Shown here one piece after another: positions 60,549 through 64,000 of a stretch of 64,000 bases of DNA (positions are counted from its first letter, which is position 1; each line of letters opens with the position of its first letter). The notes under the pieces are model-generated. The model was given only the letters and a program-made list of their open reading frames with translations. It searched no databases and was not told where the DNA came from. The translations under genes and the position numbers were made by a program. Origin of the DNA: Haloarcula amylovorans (GTDB lineage Archaea > Halobacteriota > Halobacteria > Halobacteriales > Haloarculaceae); contig NZ_SRIF01000003.1 of NCBI RefSeq assembly GCF_004681185.1, forward strand, positions 124,001-188,000, given 5' to 3'.

Positions 60549-63461
60549 TTATATTGGCAGCGTCAGACAAAGGCTCTCAATCTCCGGGGCTAAGGAGATC
60601 ACTTGTGACTTCCGCTGGAGCTCACCTCGACGGTCCTCGATTCTATCCTCCAACTTTCCCAATCGATCCTGTTGCTTTCGAATAGCGATGTCCATATCAG
60701 TCCCTGCTTCCGCTCTCCGCTCGTACTCAGCGATGAACGTCTCAATCCGTTCTCGCTCGGAGTCAGCGTAGGCTTCGAGGTCTGCGAGTTCTTGTTGCGT
60801 TTCTTCCTGCCGCCGCACTTGCACTTCATCGCGGCGTGAGGCGACCCGCTGACTAAGGTATCGGTCGGCGGAAGAGCGTATTTCACCCTCGTTTTCCAAC
60901 AACACTCGAATTGGTTCTTCGTCAGGTGACCCTTTGATACTGTCCCCATCGATGACTCGCTGTCCGAGGCGTTCCTGTGGATCTTTGTGTGCTGCATCGA
61001 CGAAGACCGGAAGAATCTCTTCCCGAATTACTTCGCCGGTACCATCCTCGAACCGAACTCGGTAGTTGTAGGTAATTCCTGGATTATCGACGAACGGGAG
61101 CATCTTGAGACCAACCGCACCCTGTTCGCCGTCGAGGACACACTGCATCAACTCTTGGACCAGCCGTGCGTCGGGGGAGATATATTCGATATCGTCGTGA
61201 TCCATCGCAAACTCACGGTTGAATGTGAACGGCCCATAGGACTCATCATCAGCAGTTCGACGAAGCTTCTCAGGTAACTCAGCACGGAACAGATTGGCCC
61301 CAGCTTTCTCGACATCGCCACCGAGTGCCCTAACGCCGAGCTCGAAGAATTCTCGGATGTCAGCCTCGCTGCCGTAGACATCCTCGGATTGGTCCATCAC
61401 TTCTTGAATCTTCTCCCGGCTCTCCTGATCGAACGTACTCGTATCAATGAGACTGCGTTCGTACCACTCTGCAAGCGTCCGCTGTCGGTCGTCGATAAGT
61501 TCTTCGAGCTCCTCTTTTGTCGCACTCGCCGGTTCATCATTCCGAATGGACTCCATGATGAGCGAGTCCACATTAATGTCATCGAGCATCCCGAGGACGT
61601 CAGCAGTATTTCCGAGCTTCCCGCGAATGTTCTCGACTTTGTCCTGGAGCATCTCGAAGATCTCACCTTCGCGAGTGTCCTCGAACGTGAAGTTCCACAC
61701 CTTCACTTCTTTATCTTGGCCATACCGGTGGAGGCGACCGATTCGCTGTTCGAGCCGGTTAGGATTCCACGGCAGTTCGTAGTTGACCATGATGTGGCAG
61801 CTGTGCTGTAGGTCGATCCCTTCGCTTGCTGCATCCGTCGCGAAGAGTAGTCGAGACTGTCCGTGGTTGAACTCGTCTTCGATCTTCGCCCGGTCCTCTT
61901 TGTCGACGTCACCGTGGATAGTCAGAATCTCGTCGGCCCACGGTTCGTCTTTCACCAATTCAAGAATATAGTCGAGCGTATCCCGGTACTCGGTAAAGAG
62001 CAACACCTTCTCGTTTGGGTTCTCTTCGAGTAGTTGCTGGATGTAGCGACGGACTTTCTGGGCCTTCGAATCGACTGGGATTCCTTCAGCGAGGGAGACG
62101 AGGTCACGGAGCGTTTCGATTTCCTCTTCGAGTTGGGCGTCACTCTCGGTGATGGTGAGCCCTGCAAGTTCACCCTCGGCCTTTCGCTTGTCATCCTCGT
62201 CGAGGTCCTCACCTTCGAGGTACGCCGAGGCCGCTTCGGAGAGCGAGGTTGTAGTGGATTGCTGGTCGACCAAGTTTGCCAGCCGGCGACTGAGTGTTGC
62301 TTGGATCGCGCCAATACTACTCACAAGACGCTTTTGCATCAGGGCCATCGCAAAGCCGACTGCGGGCTCGTTGAGTTGCTCTGAGCGATTGTAGACGTGT
62401 TTGACGTACTCAGTGACTGCCTGGTAGAATTGTCGCTCTTCGTGTGTCCGCTCGACAGGAATCGTCCCAACTTCGCGATTGGGGAAAATCCGTTCACCGT
62501 TGTCGTCGTAGATCGTTTGCTTGCCGCGACGCATCATCACGCGGTCGACGGCCTCTTTCGAGAGTTCCTGATCCTCCGAGACAAGGAACGGATCGATATA
62601 TTCCACGAGGGAGCGAAAGGCGTCTCCCTTGCCGTCGTGTGGTGTTGCACTGAGTAGCAGTAGTGAGTCAGAATTGTCGGCGACGCATTCGACCATCTTC
62701 GAGGTCTTACTCGGAGACTCGCCGCGCTTGGCTGCCTTGTGCGCTTCGTCGACAACGACAACGTCCCAGAACGCATTGTCGAGTTCGTCGCGGAACTCTT
62801 CTTGACGCAGAAACGCCATGCTCGTGACCATCTGCTGGTGGTCTTGGTTCCAGATGTTCGCCTCCTCACCAAGCCGACGGCGCTCGCCCTCGACCCACTG
62901 TCGGTCTCCAGGCGTCAGTGAGATATCGAAGAAACGGTCCATATCCCGGATCCACTTCTTCTGAAGATGGGCGGGGACGACGAACAGCACCCGATCTGCT
63001 CTATCTCGTGCAGTGAGTTCTTTGAGGATAAGTCCCGCCTCGATCGTCTTCCCCAACCCGACGTCGTCGGCGATAAGCGCTCGTTGACGGAGCTTTTGCA
63101 TTACCCAGTTAACACAGGCCAGTTGATACGGCTCCAGGCGAACCAGCGAGTTCGAAATGCTGAGCAGCTGTCCCTGTTCGTGAGCAATCTGAAGCTGGAG
63201 GGCTTGCGAGCGAAGATCGAACCACTCCGCTGAGACAGCGTCGTGATTCGGATGCAGTTGCCCAGCAGTTGCGGTATCGAGTGCTCCGAGTTGTTCCCGC
63301 TTCGACTCGATATTCACGTCGTCAATACAAACTGTCTTCACACCCACGTTCTCGAGGTAGGCCCTGAGATAGTCGAGATCGCCGACGGAATACGTCTTGA
63401 TGACCTCGGCGGGCTGATCGTTGAGGAGAATCGAGTCTCCGGGTTCGAGGTCATCTATCAT
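60549..63461 (-). CDS. SNF2-family helicase (BrxHII/DrmD-like)
   Basis: A 970-residue SNF2 helicase. It has an N-terminal domain of about 110 residues, Walker A ADDVGLGKTIEAGLILKEL near 133, motif II VVVVDEAHKAAKRG near 238, motif III LLLLSATPHDGKG near 270, a helicase lobe 2 with LFTEYRDTLDYILELV near 490, SEGIDLQHSCHIMVNYELPW near 548 and motif VI RIGRLHRYGQ near 577. The C-terminal 300 residues include long charged helices. Length and layout resemble BrxHII of BREX type 5 and DrmD of DISARM, both part of phage-defence operons. It starts 2 bp after the stop of a methyltransferase-like gene, so the two are one operon. Which system it is cannot be decided from here. Confidence 0.9.
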   Translation of the reverse strand: MIDDLEPGDSILLNDQPAEVIKTYSVGDLDYLRAYLENVGVKTVCIDDVNIESKREQLGALDTATAGQLHPNHDAVSAEWFDLRSQALQLQIAHEQGQLLSISNSLVRLEPYQLACVNWVMQKLRQRALIADDVGLGKTIEAGLILKELTARDRADRVLFVVPAHLQKKWIRDMDRFFDISLTPGDRQWVEGERRRLGEEANIWNQDHQQMVTSMAFLRQEEFRDELDNAFWDVVVVDEAHKAAKRGESPSKTSKMVECVADNSDSLLLLSATPHDGKGDAFRSLVEYIDPFLVSEDQELSKEAVDRVMMRRGKQTIYDDNGERIFPNREVGTIPVERTHEERQFYQAVTEYVKHVYNRSEQLNEPAVGFAMALMQKRLVSSIGAIQATLSRRLANLVDQQSTTTSLSEAASAYLEGEDLDEDDKRKAEGELAGLTITESDAQLEEEIETLRDLVSLAEGIPVDSKAQKVRRYIQQLLEENPNEKVLLFTEYRDTLDYILELVKDEPWADEILTIHGDVDKEDRAKIEDEFNHGQSRLLFATDAASEGIDLQHSCHIMVNYELPWNPNRLEQRIGRLHRYGQDKEVKVWNFTFEDTREGEIFEMLQDKVENIRGKLGNTADVLGMLDDINVDSLIMESIRNDEPASATKEELEELIDDRQRTLAEWYERSLIDTSTFDQESREKIQEVMDQSEDVYGSEADIREFFELGVRALGGDVEKAGANLFRAELPEKLRRTADDESYGPFTFNREFAMDHDDIEYISPDARLVQELMQCVLDGEQGAVGLKMLPFVDNPGITYNYRVRFEDGTGEVIREEILPVFVDAAHKDPQERLGQRVIDGDSIKGSPDEEPIRVLLENEGEIRSSADRYLSQRVASRRDEVQVRRQEETQQELADLEAYADSERERIETFIAEYERRAEAGTDMDIAIRKQQDRLGKLEDRIEDRRGELQRKSQVISLAPEIESLCLTLPI

Positions 63462-63463
63462 CG

Positions 63464-64000
63464 TTAGAGGACGTCGTCATCAACTGTCTTCGGAACGATC
63501 TCGGCCTGTGCAAGCGGTGTGATATTAATCTCGACGCCGTGCTTATGGTTCGGCTGGTAACCGGCTGTGGTAACCTCAGAAAGCGCTCGATCTGCCCAAT
63601 CTGAAGGGGTAGCGGTAGCGAGTGTCTCGCAGTCGTTTTTGATTTCATCTGCTAGATCCTTGTACTCCTCGAGCCGAGTCGCGAGTGTGGCGAGTCGCTT
63701 CGCGTCCTCGTCTTTGAGACCATCTTTGGGTTCTCCGTCTGCGTCAACAAAGTCCGAACCAGCACTCTCAAAGTAATATGTCATGAAGAGGATACCCGTA
63801 CTGGAGTAGTGGTCAGAGCCCTTCAATCGCGAATTGAAGTAGTCAAAGAGGTCAGCGAGGTGCGCTTCGACAGGCTGGTTGGTCGGCTTCGAGTACGCAA
63901 CGCAGGCGTCTTCGAGTGTTTCTAACGCGTCTATCCATTCGCCGCGCCACTCATCGACTTTTTCCCAAAAGCTCGGAGAGAACGTGTCCTCGAACCAGTC
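63464..64000 (-). CDS. C-terminal part of a PglX/DrmMI-like methyltransferase (5' end outside window)
   Basis: The frame runs from the window edge to TAA at 63464, 178 codons. It reads DWFEDTFSPSFWEKVDEWRG at the edge, then YSSTGILFMTYYFESAGSDF, ETLATATPSDWADRALSEVT and TTAGYQPNHKHGVEINITPL near the end. The closing pattern (aromatic head, GVxxNIxPL, short tail) matches my recollection of PglX-type adenine methyltransferases of BREX and their DISARM relatives. No catalytic motif lies in this part. Its 2-bp distance from the SNF2 gene supports the operon. The call depends on sequence beyond 64000. Confidence 0.55.
   Translation of the reverse strand, partial: DWFEDTFSPSFWEKVDEWRGEWIDALETLEDACVAYSKPTNQPVEAHLADLFDYFNSRLKGSDHYSSTGILFMTYYFESAGSDFVDADGEPKDGLKDEDAKRLATLATRLEEYKDLADEIKNDCETLATATPSDWADRALSEVTTAGYQPNHKHGVEINITPLAQAEIVPKTVDDDVL

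Noticed and set aside
60549..63461. Firm naming as DISARM drmD
   Set aside because: Gene order relative to the methyltransferase-like gene does not fit class 1 DISARM, and drmA/drmB are not in the window; BREX type 5 BrxHII fits equally well.
1..64000. CRISPR array, rRNA or complete tRNA
   Set aside because: No regularly spaced repeats, rRNA core sequence or full cloverleaf was found on either strand. The T-arm-like sequence at 36304 lacks the other arms.

Overview
The window is haloarchaeal. The predicted proteins are acidic, and the regulators include a TFB, a bacterio-opsin-activator type HTH protein and a DUF7344-type winged helix. Tat signal peptides dominate among the exported proteins. 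Most of the window has moderate to high GC. Several stretches are clearly more AT-rich (about 40.2-43.7, 52.1-53.2, 56.4-57.3 and 58.7-60.5 kb), which points to recently acquired DNA. No rRNA, complete tRNA or CRISPR array was seen. The genus cannot be fixed, and chromosome versus megaplasmid cannot be decided.

Layout. 0-12.6 kb: the 3'-truncated end of an SF1 helicase gene, tfb, a metallo-beta-lactamase hydrolase, a Tat-exported PQQ-type beta-propeller, a two-domain universal stress protein, an NSS-family sodium symporter and an antitoxin/PemK-type toxin pair whose toxin has a nonsense codon. Between these lie decayed genes and copies of a 233-235 bp inverted-repeat element. 12.7-17 kb: a three-gene ABC transporter (two FtsX/MacB-like permeases and an ATPase) divergent from a secreted, membrane-anchored surface protein. 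17.5-25.2 kb: extracellular copper proteins, namely a 1591-residue multicopper oxidase with cupredoxin repeats and an FG-GAP-like tail, a DUF6517-like protein and a plastocyanin-CHRD protein. 25.7-35 kb: a small zinc finger, a large REC/GAF/PAS/HTH-10 regulator, a DUF7344 pair, an NAD-dependent epimerase, a FilR1-type regulator with a palindromic candidate operator, and an ester-cyclase/FAD-oxidase fusion followed by a decayed ester-cyclase copy.

35.2-38.8 kb holds an intact copy of a multi-gene accessory cassette (PadR-like regulator, small proteins, coiled-coil protein, inverted-repeat element). Decayed pieces of it recur at 3.8-5.3, 6.7-7.4, 11.9-12.5 and 25.6 kb, so it is a dispersed, probably mobile unit.

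39-64 kb is an accessory, defence-like island. It has an NA37 nucleoid-associated protein paired with a four-helix membrane protein, an ADP-ribosylglycohydrolase, two related PD-(D/E)XK nucleases on either side of an HNH endonuclease, an integrase, GIY-YIG and DUF6997-type nucleases, and a GHKL ATPase that appears fused to a PD-(D/E)XK nuclease. At the right edge are a SNF2 helicase and the C-terminus of a PglX/DrmMI-like protein. Those last two look like the end of a BREX (type 5-like) or DISARM operon continuing beyond the window. Several genes in the island are broken (premature stop, frameshift, truncation), as expected for a region of rapid gene turnover.
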